Below, piece by piece: positions 24,656-32,423 of a DNA stretch of 32,423 bases (positions within the stretch are counted from its first letter, which is position 1; each line of letters starts with the position of its first letter). The stretch covers positions 1 through 32,423 of the forward strand of contig JANZZC010000082.1 in the NCBI GenBank assembly GCA_026419575.1, written 5' to 3'. This stretch comes from Thermomicrobium sp. (GTDB lineage: Bacteria; Chloroflexota; Chloroflexia; Thermomicrobiales; Thermomicrobiaceae). Below the pieces are notes generated by a model. It was given only the letters and a program-made list of their open reading frames with translations. It had not been told where the DNA came from and ran no database searches. The translations under genes and the position numbers were made by a program.

Positions 24656-25437
24656 GTGGCCGCCAGCGTGCGGCTCGGTGATCGGTGCAGAAAGTGCTTC
24701 TCCATCGGCCGGAGCGGACGAAGCGAGCGCCGATCCGACGCAGCCGGCCGGGTCGGACAGCCCCGACCGGAGGCGAGCGGGTCGGTCCGCCGGTCGGCGA
24801 CGACGGCGGTACGGAGCGAGAAGCGGATCGCCCGGGCTGGACTCGACCCTGTCGCCCGGGGGCGGCCCGGCGGACGGGGCAGGCAGGGGGCGTGGCGGGG
24901 CCCTGGCATTCCGTGGTCGGTGTCGCGCTGACGCGGCCGGCGGTCCGTACCTCCAGGCGGGGGCTCGATGCACGACACCCGTCCAGCACCGGCGTGGACG
25001 TTCCGGTCGGTGCACCACGATCGACGGTAGCGCGGGGTACGACCCGACAGTTCCGCAGGATCCTCCCGGGGCGCGCGCCGCGCTCCTCCCCAACGGCCGT
25101 GGGTGGCAGAGGCGACCGGCCGGCGCTCCGGGGTGGGCCGAGTTCGGGACGCGTGCTCGACCGGACGCTGGGCACGGCCACGACGCGCTGCACCGCGGAT
25201 GCTGCCCTCGGAGCGCGCGGTGCGGCGTCGAGCGCGGCGGGAGCTCGCGGGAGGCGCACGGCGACCGCGTTGCCCCGGCGGCATACGCCAGGCGTCCCGA
25301 TCCGCTGCGATCGGCCCGCGGCGCACGCGGGTGGGTCGCGGCGCGGCGGTCGCGATGATGCGGCTCGAGCGAGGATCCGCCGCGAGACGAGTGCCCACCC
25401 GGCGACTGACCGGTGCAGCGCCGCGGTTGCGGCTGCT

Positions 25438-25460
25438 CGTCCCGCTCGACCAGCGGGACG
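25438..25460. repeat. 9-bp inverted repeat before the flagellar operon
   Basis: CGTCCCGCT and AGCGGGACG around the 5-base loop CGACC, about 175 bases before the flgC start. It could be a terminator for minus- or plus-strand transcription, or a regulatory site. Confidence 0.35.
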
Positions 25461-25636
25461 TCACCTGACGACCCGGGCGGATCCTGCGCTGAACGGGCGG
25501 AGGGCCAGGGAGTACCGTGACCGCCTGGACTTCCGTCCCGCGGCGCCTTCCGACCCACAGGTCATCGGCAACCCCGCGGTCGCTGGATAGTGTTGGTCAT
25601 GCGATCGGCTCGCTGGAAGGGAAGGGGCGCCAGGCG

Positions 25637-26092
25637 ATGGGGATCTTCGACACGATGCGTGTCAGTCTCTCGGCGCTCACGGCGCAGCGCGTGCGCATGG
25701 ACGTGACCGCTTCCAATCTGGCGAACGTCGATACGACGCGCACACCGCAGGGTGGTCCGTATCTCCGGCGTCAAGTGGTCTTCGCGACCGAACAGCCGAA
25801 TTCCTTCGCGCGCCTGGTCGATGCACGGAGCGGATCGCTGTCGACGGCGCCGAGCGCTGCCCGGGGGGTGTACGTCGCCGGGATCGTGGTCGATCGGCGA
25901 GCGGTGCGCGAGGTGTACGATCCGGCGCATCCCGACGCGGATGCCAACGGGATCGTGCGCTATCCCGACATCGACGTCGTCAGCGAGATGACCAACCTGC
26001 TGGCGGCCGCCCGGGCCTACGAGGCGAACGTGACGGTGCTCGAGTCGCTGAAGGCGATGGCGATGCGTGCCCTGAGCATCGGGCGGGCGTGA
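25637..26092 (+). CDS. flgC: flagellar proximal rod protein FlgC
   Basis: This 151-residue rod protein begins MGIFDTMRVSLSALTAQRVR and has the rod/hook family signature ASNLANVDTTRT near residue 30. The C-terminal half carries NLLAAARAYEANVTVLESLKAMAMRAL, the conserved helix that packs in the rod. FlgC forms part of the drive-shaft between the MS ring and the distal rod, and is exported by the flagellar type III apparatus without a cleaved signal. The ATG at 25637 follows a purine-rich GGAAGGGAAGGGG. It is normally preceded by flgB; here nothing rod-like is directly upstream. fliE follows after 28 bases. Confidence 0.93.
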   Translation: MGIFDTMRVSLSALTAQRVRMDVTASNLANVDTTRTPQGGPYLRRQVVFATEQPNSFARLVDARSGSLSTAPSAARGVYVAGIVVDRRAVREVYDPAHPDADANGIVRYPDIDVVSEMTNLLAAARAYEANVTVLESLKAMAMRALSIGRA

Positions 26093-26120
26093 ACGCCGGA
26101 ACGGGGGAGGGTGAAGGTCG

Positions 26121-26420
26121 ATGAGCATCGCGCCGATCGCACCGATCGCAGCTGACATCGCTCCGGTCGGGGTGAGCCCCTCGACGAGCCAGACGAACGG
26201 TGTGTCGTTCGGTCAGGTGCTCGAGCGAGCGTTCGGGGCTTTGAACGAGCAGATCAACGAGGCGGACCGCCTGGCGGTCGCGCTCGCGGCCGGGCAGGAC
26301 GTCGACCTGCACCAGGTGATGATCGCGCTGGAGACGGCGTCGATCGGTTTGCAAGCGGCGCTGCAGATTCGGAACCGCGCGCTCGAGGCCTATCGAGAAG
26401 TGATGTCGATGCCGATCTGA
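26121..26420 (+). CDS. fliE: flagellar hook-basal body protein FliE
   Basis: This 99-residue protein joins the MS ring to the rod. The variable N-terminus, rich in Ala, Pro and Ile, leads into the conserved part: SFGQVLERAFGALNEQINEAD, then DVDLHQVMIALETASIGLQAALQIRNRALEAYREVMSM, the FliE C-terminal signature. The ATG follows GGGGAGGGTGAAGG. It precedes fliF by 26 bases, in the standard flgC-fliE-fliF order. Confidence 0.93.
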   Translation: MSIAPIAPIAADIAPVGVSPSTSQTNGVSFGQVLERAFGALNEQINEADRLAVALAAGQDVDLHQVMIALETASIGLQAALQIRNRALEAYREVMSMPI

Positions 26421-26446
26421 CGGTATGAACGGGACGGATCGCGAGG

Positions 26447-28036
26447 ATGCTTCGGCGCTTCGCGCCATATTGGGAGCTCGTTCGGGAGCGCTGGGACGGC
26501 CTGAGCCAGAACCGGCGCGTGGCGATCGTCGCGGTGGGGCTCACGGCCATCTTCGCGGTCGCGTTGCTCCTGCTCATGCAGCCGCCGCAACAGTATGCGC
26601 CGCTGTACACCGGGCTCTCGGCCGACGATGCGGCGGCGATCATCGAGCAGCTGCGACAGCAGGGAGTCCCGTACAAGCTGAGCAACGACGGGACGACGAT
26701 CAGCGTGCCGGTGGATCAGGTCGCCAAGCTGCGCCTGGCGCTGGCAGCGCAGGGACTGCCCAAGAGCGGAACGCTCGGTTTCGAGCTGTTCGACCGCTCG
26801 TCGTTCGGGGTCACCGATTTCCAACAGCGCGTCAATTACCAGCGGGCGCTGGAGGGGGAGCTGGCGCGGACGATCAGCCAGCTGGACGGTGTCCGCTCGG
26901 CCCGGGTGCACCTGGTCATCCCGGAGGAGTCGCTCTTCACCGAACAGCAGCAACCGACGACGGCGGCGGTGGTCTTGCAGCTCAAGCCGGGTAGCCGGCT
27001 GACCGACGAGCAGGTCCGTGGCGTGGTGCACCTGGTGTCGGCGGCCGTTCCGGGGCTGCAGCCGGAGCACGTGACGGTGGTGGACGAGAGCGGCAACGCG
27101 TTGTGGTCGGGCGGCGGTGTCGCTGCCGCGGGCGGTATGAGCGACCACTTGAAGGCGCAGCGCGCGTTCGAAAGCGCGCTCGCCACGCAGCTGCAGACGA
27201 TCGTGGCCCGCGTGGTGGGGAACAACAACGCGGCCGTGCAGGTCAGCGCGAGCTTCGACTGGGACCAGCGGCAGGTCGACAGCGAGATCTACAGCCCGAA
27301 CGGGACGCAGCCGCAGGTGCGGAGCCAGCAGGAGCGCGTGCAGACGACGGAGGGGACGGCGACCGGCCCGATCGGGGTCCCGGGGGTGGACAGCAACGTC
27401 GACACCTACCAGGAGGGGGCGACCGGTCAGAACCAACAGCGAAGCGAACTACGCGAGAGCACGGTGAACTACGAGCTCTCCCGGCAAGTCGAGCGCGTGG
27501 TTCAGGCGCCGGGGAAGATCCAACGGCTGTCGGTCGCGGTCGTGTTGAACAGCGCCGCCGTGGACCCGGCGGTGGCCGAGCAGGTGCGGGACCTGGTGGC
27601 GGCGGCCGCCGGTATCGTGCCGGAGCGCGGCGACGAGGTCACGGTGAGCGTGGTGCCGTTCACGACGGCGTCGGCGGAGGAGGCCGCGCCGCAGCCGGGC
27701 TTGATGGAGCGGGTGCTGGAGGCAGCGCGGCTGGGAGCGATCGTCCTGATCCCGCTGATCGCGCTTCTGATCGCCTGGCGCGTGCTGGCCGCCCAGCGGG
27801 CGGTATTGCCCCCGGTGCCGCGCTACGAGGTGGCGACGGACGCGCTGCCCGGCGGGGTGGCTGCGGCCGGGGGTGCGGTGCCGGCCGGCGGAGCAGCGGG
27901 ACTCGGGGGGCAGCGCGAGCCGGCGCTCAAGGAACCGAGCGGGCCGCCACCGACGCTGCGCGAACTGCAGGAGCTCGCCAAGAAGGATCCCGCGACGGTC
28001 GCCCATGTCGTCCGTGCCTGGCTGAACGAGGAGTAG
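26447..28036 (+). CDS. fliF: flagellar MS-ring protein FliF
   Basis: This 529-residue membrane protein builds the MS ring, the base on which the rod, export gate and rotor assemble. A first membrane helix is at about 25-44 (VAIVAVGLTAIFAVALLLLM). Ring-building domains follow, with YAPLYTGLSADDAAAIIEQL, LFDRSSFGVTDFQQRVNYQRA and SARVHLVIPEESLF; then a disordered Gly/Gln-rich segment around 300-335 and NYELSRQVER. A second membrane helix lies at about 428-447, and the cytosolic tail ends RAWLNEE, the FliG-binding end. Length is typical. fliG starts 7 bases past its stop codon. Confidence 0.96.
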   Translation: MLRRFAPYWELVRERWDGLSQNRRVAIVAVGLTAIFAVALLLLMQPPQQYAPLYTGLSADDAAAIIEQLRQQGVPYKLSNDGTTISVPVDQVAKLRLALAAQGLPKSGTLGFELFDRSSFGVTDFQQRVNYQRALEGELARTISQLDGVRSARVHLVIPEESLFTEQQQPTTAAVVLQLKPGSRLTDEQVRGVVHLVSAAVPGLQPEHVTVVDESGNALWSGGGVAAAGGMSDHLKAQRAFESALATQLQTIVARVVGNNNAAVQVSASFDWDQRQVDSEIYSPNGTQPQVRSQQERVQTTEGTATGPIGVPGVDSNVDTYQEGATGQNQQRSELRESTVNYELSRQVERVVQAPGKIQRLSVAVVLNSAAVDPAVAEQVRDLVAAAAGIVPERGDEVTVSVVPFTTASAEEAAPQPGLMERVLEAARLGAIVLIPLIALLIAWRVLAAQRAVLPPVPRYEVATDALPGGVAAAGGAVPAGGAAGLGGQREPALKEPSGPPPTLRELQELAKKDPATVAHVVRAWLNEE

Positions 28037-28042
28037 TCAGGG

Positions 28043-29077
28043 ATGACGGCACAGGCGTCGCTGCGACAAGGCAATCAACCGCAGCCGCTCAAGGGGGCCG
28101 CGAAGGCGGCGGCGTTGCTGATGGCGCTCGGGCCGGACTACTCGGCGAAGGTCCTGCAGCACCTGCAGGAGCACGAGATCGAGGCGATCACGGTCAAGGT
28201 CGCGACGATGCCGCGGCTGAACGAGGACGAAGTCCGGCAGGTGCTGGACGAGGCGCACGAGATGGCGGTCGTGCACCGGTATCTGGCGGTCGGCGGGATC
28301 GAGTACGCGCGGGAGATGCTGGCACGGGCGATGGGGCTCGAGCGGGCGAACGCTTTGATCGACCGCGTGGTGACGATGAACCCGCCGGCTCCGTTCGAGT
28401 TCCTGCGCAAGTCGGATCCCCGGCAGATGGCGATGTTCCTGCAGAACGAGCACCCGCAGACGATCGCCTTGATCCTGTCGCACTTGCCGCCGGTCCAGGC
28501 CGCCGCGGTCATCAGCCACCTGAACGAGGACCTGCAGGCGGAAGTGGCGCGACGGATCGCGACGATCGACCGGACACCGGCGGAGATCGTCAAGCGGGTC
28601 GAGGAGATCATGCGGCGGCGAATGTCGTCGTTGCTCACGCAAGACTCGCGGACGGTCGGGGGCGTACCGCACTTGGTGGCCATCCTGAGCAAGGTCGACC
28701 GGAGCACGGAGAAGCACATCCTGGAGCGGCTGACCGAGGTCGATCCGATGCTGGCGGAAGAGGTCCGCAAGCTGATGTTCACGTTCGACGACCTGATCCT
28801 GCTGGACGACCGGTCGCTGCAGCGGGTGCTGCGCGAGGTCGACATGCGCGACCTGGCGCTGGCCCTCAAGGCAGCGCGCGACGAACTGAAGGAGAAGATC
28901 TTCCGCAACATGTCGCAGCGGGCTGCCGAGCTCCTGCGCGAGGAGATCAGCTACCTCGGGCCGGTGCGGATCCGCGCGGTGGAAGAGGCGCAGCAACGGA
29001 TCGTGTCGATCGTGCGGCGGCTCGAGGAGGCGGAGGAGATCGTGATCTCGCGGGGCGAGGAGGCGATCCTTGGCTAG
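28043..29077 (+). CDS. fliG: flagellar motor switch protein FliG
   Basis: This 344-residue rotor protein turns stator torque into rotation and sits on FliF. It has an N-terminal FliF-binding domain (KAAALLMALGPDYSAKVLQHL), the middle-domain EHPQT motif at 136-140 followed by IALILSHLPP, and a C-terminal torque domain with MFTFDDLILLDDRSLQRVLREVD carrying the charged residues that meet MotA. Length and order are standard. The last 8 bases overlap fliH, whose TTG start lies inside the fliG end. Confidence 0.96.
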   Translation: MTAQASLRQGNQPQPLKGAAKAAALLMALGPDYSAKVLQHLQEHEIEAITVKVATMPRLNEDEVRQVLDEAHEMAVVHRYLAVGGIEYAREMLARAMGLERANALIDRVVTMNPPAPFEFLRKSDPRQMAMFLQNEHPQTIALILSHLPPVQAAAVISHLNEDLQAEVARRIATIDRTPAEIVKRVEEIMRRRMSSLLTQDSRTVGGVPHLVAILSKVDRSTEKHILERLTEVDPMLAEEVRKLMFTFDDLILLDDRSLQRVLREVDMRDLALALKAARDELKEKIFRNMSQRAAELLREEISYLGPVRIRAVEEAQQRIVSIVRRLEEAEEIVISRGEEAILG

Positions 29078-29765
29078 CGCGCGCGTGGTCAAGCGAGGAG
29101 CGGCGGCGCAAGCAGGGAGCGCGGTGGTGCTGCCGCAGCCGTCGGTCTACGACCGGGAACAGGCCGTGCGCCTGCTGGCCGAAGCGGAAGCGCAAGCGCG
29201 CGAGATCGTGGCGGCAGCCGAGCGGGAAGCCGCCGCGTTGCGCGCTGCCGTGGAGACCGAGATCGAGGAACTCCAGCGTCAGCTGTGGGAAGCGGCTTTG
29301 ACCGAAGCACGAGCGCAGCTCGAGCAGGAGTTCGCGGCGGAGCAGCGCGCTCTTCTGGCACGCCTGCGTGGACTGGTGGAGCGGGCGGTGGTGCAGGAAC
29401 AGGAGATCCGGCAGGCGTACGCGCACCTCGTGGTGGAACTGGCCGTCCTGGTCGCCGAGACGATCCTGCGTCGTGAGATCGCGCGCGACGAGCGGACGCT
29501 CGGGCGGCTCGCCGAGGCCGCGCTCGCCCACGCCCCGAGCGCGCCGGTGACACACGTGATCGTCCATCCCGAGGACGCGGAGCTGGCTCGGATCTGGCTG
29601 GCCGAGGCATGGAACGGGCGTCCACCGGTGGAGGTGGTGGGCGACCCGCACGTTGACCGGGGAAGCTGCGTCCTGGGAACGCCGGTGGGTTTCGTCGATG
29701 CGCGTCTTTCGACGCAGCTGGAAGCGATCCGCCGGGCGCTCGCGGAGGTCGCCGATGAGTGGTGA
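29070..29765 (+). CDS. fliH: flagellar export ATPase regulator FliH
   Basis: This 231-residue FliH-family protein binds FliI and anchors it to the export gate. After a variable N-terminus come a long Ala/Glu-rich coiled coil (about residues 28-110, with repeated AEAEAQAREIVAAAEREAA-like runs) and a C-terminal domain with VVELAVLVAETILRREIARD and THVIVHPEDAELARIWLAE, as in FliH/HrpE proteins. The start is TTG at 29070 with GAGGAGG six bases upstream, overlapping the fliG stop by 8 bases; a GTG at 29085 is the alternative. It overlaps fliI by 11 bases at its end. Confidence 0.88.
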   Translation: MASARVVKRGAAAQAGSAVVLPQPSVYDREQAVRLLAEAEAQAREIVAAAEREAAALRAAVETEIEELQRQLWEAALTEARAQLEQEFAAEQRALLARLRGLVERAVVQEQEIRQAYAHLVVELAVLVAETILRREIARDERTLGRLAEAALAHAPSAPVTHVIVHPEDAELARIWLAEAWNGRPPVEVVGDPHVDRGSCVLGTPVGFVDARLSTQLEAIRRALAEVADEW

Positions 29766-31125
29766 GGAGCTGCTCGCTCGCTTCCGGGCCCGGTTGCGTG
29801 GCTTCGAGCCGATCCGACGGGAGGGGCGCGTGGTGCGCGGGATCGGTCTCACCGTCGAGGCGATCGGGCTCGATCTGGAGATCGGTGACCTGTGCCATAT
29901 CTTCCCGAACTTCTCCGGAGAGGGACGCCTGGCGGCGGAGGTGGTCGGGTTCCACGACGAGCGGCTCGTGCTCGTACCGCTGGCCGAGCTGCGTGGAGTC
30001 CGGCACGGGAGCCGCGTGGTACCGGCGCCGGAAGCGCTGCACGTACCGGTCGGACCGGAGCTCCTGGGTCGGGTCATCGACGGGTTGGGGCGACCGATCG
30101 ACGGCAAAGGGCCGCTGCGCTGCCGGCGGCGGGTCCGGCTCGGCGGTGCGCCACCGAGTCCGCTCCAGCGGGCGCCGATCCGCGAGGTGATGGCGACGGG
30201 CGTGCGCGCGATCGACGCGACGCTGACCTGCGGACGCGGCCAACGGCTGGGAATCTTCGCCGGATCGGGCGTCGGGAAGAGTACTTTGCTCGGGATGATC
30301 AGCCGCAATGCCTCGTGCGACGTGCGGGTGATCGCGTTGATCGGCGAGCGCGGGCGCGAGGTGCAGGAGTTCATCGAGCGGGACCTCGGGCCGGAGGGAC
30401 TGGAGCGAGCGGTGCTGGTGGTCTCGACATCGGACCAGCCGGCCCTCCTGCGGATCAAGGCGGCCTGGACGGCGACGCTCATCGCCGAGTATTTCCGCGA
30501 CCGCGGGATGAGCGTCGTCTTGATGATGGATTCGGTGACGCGACTGGCGATGGCGCAGCGCGAGGTGGGGCTGGCAGCCGGAGAACCGCCGGCGACGCGT
30601 GGCTACCCGCCGTCGGTCTTCGCGCTGCTGCCGCGTCTCCTGGAGCGGGCGGGGAACGCCGAGCGCGGCAGCATCACGGCGTTCTACACCGTGCTCGTCG
30701 AGGGGGACGATCTCAACGAGCCGATCAGCGACACGGTCCGAGGCATCTTGGACGGGCACATCGTCCTGTCCCGGACATTGGCGGACCGGGGGCACTTCCC
30801 GGCTATCGACGTGCTGGCCAGTGTGAGCCGACTCATGCCGAACCTGGTCACAGCGGAGCACTGGCGAGCGGCGAGCGAGGTGCGCGAACTCCTGGCTGCC
30901 TACGAGAGCGCGCGGGATCTCATCGACATCGGCGCGTACGTCAGCGGCTCCAATCCGACGGTCGATCGCGCGCTCGCGCTGATGCCGGAGTTCCGTCGGT
31001 TCCTGCAGCAGCGACCGGAGGAGAAGGTCTCCTTCGCCGAGACGTTGGCGTGGTTGCAGCGGATCCTGCAGGGCGAGGTGGGCGAGCCGGGCGGTCGAAC
31101 CGCGACACGGGCGTTCGGAGCGTAA
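29755..31125 (+). CDS. fliI: flagellum-specific ATPase FliI
   Basis: This 456-residue F1-ATPase-like protein powers and primes flagellar protein export. Walker A AGSGVGKS is at 169-176, the catalytic GERGREV at 197-203 and Walker B VVLMMDS at 254-260. The FliI-specific PPATRGYPPSVFALLPRLLERAG follows, and the C-terminal part contains ITAFYTVLVEGDDLNEPISD. The start ATG at 29755 lies inside the fliH end; the longer open frame upstream belongs to a shadow of fliH. No defects are visible. Confidence 0.96.
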   Translation: MSGEELLARFRARLRGFEPIRREGRVVRGIGLTVEAIGLDLEIGDLCHIFPNFSGEGRLAAEVVGFHDERLVLVPLAELRGVRHGSRVVPAPEALHVPVGPELLGRVIDGLGRPIDGKGPLRCRRRVRLGGAPPSPLQRAPIREVMATGVRAIDATLTCGRGQRLGIFAGSGVGKSTLLGMISRNASCDVRVIALIGERGREVQEFIERDLGPEGLERAVLVVSTSDQPALLRIKAAWTATLIAEYFRDRGMSVVLMMDSVTRLAMAQREVGLAAGEPPATRGYPPSVFALLPRLLERAGNAERGSITAFYTVLVEGDDLNEPISDTVRGILDGHIVLSRTLADRGHFPAIDVLASVSRLMPNLVTAEHWRAASEVRELLAAYESARDLIDIGAYVSGSNPTVDRALALMPEFRRFLQQRPEEKVSFAETLAWLQRILQGEVGEPGGRTATRAFGA

Positions 31126-31137
31126 GGAGGCCCAGCG

Positions 31138-31614
31138 ATGGTGCGCGCGTTGCGGCAGCGGGCTGGACGGATGACGCGGATCCTCGAATACCGGCAGAAG
31201 CTGGTCGAGGAGGCGCAGCGTCAGCTGGCCGAGCAACAGCGGTGGGTCGCGGCCTGCGAGGCGATGCTCGCCGAGCTGAACGCTTCGCAGCGGGCGCTGG
31301 CGTCGAGCCTGGCTGCGCTTGCCGGCGTGCCGGTAGAGCCGACGATTCTGGCGGGTGCCGAATCGTACGAGGCGTGGCTGGCGCGCCGGCGCGCGGAACA
31401 GGAGACGCTCCTCGAGGAAGCCAAACGACGAGCGGAGGCTGCGCGGGCCGAGCTCATCGCGCAGCGACGCGAGACCAAGAAGCTCGAGGTCATGCGCACC
31501 CGCTGGTTGCGCGAAGCGGCCCGCTTGGAGCGGACGGCCGAGGCGCGCGCGCTGGACGACATCGCGAATACCCGGGCCGCCTTGCGGATGCGTGCGGACG
31601 AAGATCCAGCCTGA
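31138..31614 (+). CDS. fliJ: flagellar export chaperone FliJ (probable)
   Basis: This 158-residue all-helical protein is rich in Ala, Glu and Arg with almost no aromatic residues, as in FliJ, the coiled-coil protein of the export apparatus that links FliI to the FlhA gate. Patterns such as RILEYRQKLVEEAQRQLAEQQ and a C-terminal LEVMRTRWLREAARLERTAE match the family's two-helix hairpin. Sequence conservation in FliJ is low, so the call rests mainly on size, helicity and its place directly after fliI. AAGGAGG lies seven bases before the ATG. Confidence 0.78.
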   Translation: MVRALRQRAGRMTRILEYRQKLVEEAQRQLAEQQRWVAACEAMLAELNASQRALASSLAALAGVPVEPTILAGAESYEAWLARRRAEQETLLEEAKRRAEAARAELIAQRRETKKLEVMRTRWLREAARLERTAEARALDDIANTRAALRMRADEDPA

Positions 31615-31624
31615 GGAGCGGACG

Positions 31625-32423
31625 ATGGCTGGACTGACGATTCCCCCGGAAATTCTCGCGAGCATGCCAGCACGGTTCGGCGTGCGATCGCCCCAGCTCG
31701 GTGGGCCGACCTCGAGTTCGGCGCAGTTCTGGGCGTTGCTCGCGCAGCGAGGCATCGCTCCGAACTCGAACGGCGCGCCGTCGAGCACGAACAGCGATCC
31801 GCTGGCGGCGCTGCGCGGGTCCTGGCCGGTGACCGGCACGGTGACGTCGGCCTACGGGCCGCGCTCCTTCCTGCCGAACGAGACGTTCCACAGCGGCATC
31901 GACATCGCGGTACCGGAGGGGACGCCGGTTCGGGCGACGGCGAGCGGGGTCGTCCGTTTCGTGGGGAACACCGATGGGTACGGCCTCCGGGTCGAGATCG
32001 ACCACGGGAATGGTGTCGCGACGCGCTACGCGCACCTGAGCGCTGCGGACGTCGTGCCGGGGCAGCGGGTGGAACGCGGGCAGGTGATCGGCAAATCCGG
32101 GAACACCGGTGCCTCGAGCGGCCCGCACCTCCATTACGAGATCCGCCTGAACGGAAAGGCGATCGATCCCGGTCCGGTCCTGCGGGCAGCGAGCGGCGGC
32201 ACGGGAGCCGCGACGCACGGGCTCACCGGCGTACCGTACGCGCAGGCGATCGCGACCATCGCCGAACGTTACGGTCTGGATCCGGCGCTCCTCGCCGCCA
32301 TCGTGAAGGTCGAGAGCGGGTTCGACCCGCGGGCAGTGTCGCCGGCCGGGGCGAAGGGGCTGATGCAGCTCATGGACGCGACCGCCGCAGCGCTGGGGGT
32401 GGACGATCCGTTCGATCCGCTGC
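31625..32423 (+). CDS. bifunctional wall hydrolase (LytM + SLT), cut by window end
   Basis: The 266 residues in view hold two peptidoglycan-cutting domains. A LytM/M23 endopeptidase spans about residues 67-183, with HSGID (His89, Asp93), RYAH (His137) and GPHLH (His168, His170) as the zinc and catalytic set. A lytic transglycosylase (SLT) domain begins at about 205, with the catalytic glutamate in IVKVESGFDP (Glu230) and the GLMQLM block. The N-terminus has no Sec or Tat signal and begins MAGLTIPPEILASMPARF, then a Ser/Asn-rich linker. As the next gene after fliJ it is likely the wall hydrolase that opens a path for the rod, the job of FlgJ or a separate transglycosylase elsewhere. The 3' end is outside the window. 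Confidence 0.9.
   Translation, partial: MAGLTIPPEILASMPARFGVRSPQLGGPTSSSAQFWALLAQRGIAPNSNGAPSSTNSDPLAALRGSWPVTGTVTSAYGPRSFLPNETFHSGIDIAVPEGTPVRATASGVVRFVGNTDGYGLRVEIDHGNGVATRYAHLSAADVVPGQRVERGQVIGKSGNTGASSGPHLHYEIRLNGKAIDPGPVLRAASGGTGAATHGLTGVPYAQAIATIAERYGLDPALLAAIVKVESGFDPRAVSPAGAKGLMQLMDATAAALGVDDPFDPL

Larger units (their letters stand above)
24206..25636. other. 1.4-kb gene-free region, hairpin-rich on its left
   Basis: Long open frames exist in several readings, as expected for GC-rich DNA, but all translate to Arg/Pro/Gly/Ala-rich sequence without domains, so I call none. The left 275 bases hold a series of inverted repeats (listed separately), and others lie at 24632-24655 and 25438-25460. 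A full structured RNA could not be recognised; no tRNA, RNase P, tmRNA or SRP hallmark was found. The flgB gene expected before flgC is absent. A weak GATAGT (25586-25591) could be the -10 of the flagellar operon. Confidence 0.6.

Noticed and set aside
24685-25590. 301-codon plus-strand frame (and overlapping minus-strand frames) in the gene-free region
   Set aside because: All readings are low-complexity Arg/Pro/Gly/Ala, with no conserved motif and no good start context.
1-32423. tRNA, rRNA, CRISPR or insertion sequence
   Set aside because: Scanned by eye for T-loop motifs, regular direct repeats and transposase motifs; none was convincing. A computed search could still find weak cases.

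Overview
The window is GC-rich, densely packed bacterial DNA with many GTG and TTG starts, strong GGAGG-type ribosome binding sites and short or overlapping gene junctions. The gene mix points to a thermophilic member of the Chloroflexota, class Thermomicrobia (a Thermomicrobium-like organism). The main clues are coenzyme F420 genes (cofD, cofC) with a stand-alone nitroreductase, a tungsten-type aldehyde ferredoxin oxidoreductase, an ABC-ATPase/acetyltransferase fusion of the COG2401 type, and a flagellar operon. This placement is inferred from gene content and protein style; no database search was run.

Layout. 107-4000: a transporter of the major facilitator superfamily, a small ASCH-domain protein, and a COG2401-like gene broken by four frameshifts. 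4006-5775: a thiamine-diphosphate enzyme ending in a strong hairpin terminator. 5901-9915 (minus strand): a tight five-gene run, cofD-cofC-EamA permease-nitroreductase-secreted nuclease, which looks like an F420 operon with passengers. 10186-13331: a small eight-cysteine protein facing an unknown gene coupled to a glycogen-debranching-type glucosidase. 13393-15537: a glutamine synthetase family ligase and a DedA membrane protein. 15887-16345: a RidA protein. 16352-18795 (minus strand): a MoaD-like sulfur carrier, a tungsten aldehyde oxidoreductase and a coiled-coil protein in one operon. 19128-20075: a second EamA permease. 20175-23011 (minus strand): an M20 amidohydrolase and a secreted PQQ-type sugar dehydrogenase, followed by a start-less fragment with a flotillin-like look. 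23191-24205: a TerC-family membrane protein with a small partner.

24206-25636 has no recognisable gene, but its first part carries a series of strong inverted repeats. From 25637 to the right edge runs a compact flagellar basal-body/export operon: flgC, fliE, fliF, fliG, fliH, fliI, fliJ, and a bifunctional peptidoglycan hydrolase (LytM plus transglycosylase) cut by the window end. The usual first gene, flgB, is not directly upstream of flgC.

The least ordinary items are the four-times frameshifted ABC-GNAT gene lying tail-to-tail with an ASCH gene, the hairpin-rich gene-free block before the flagellar operon, the MoaD-like carrier with two residues after its Gly-Gly, the flagellar-linked double-domain wall hydrolase without a visible signal peptide, and a recurring TACACT motif a few tens of bases before several starts.
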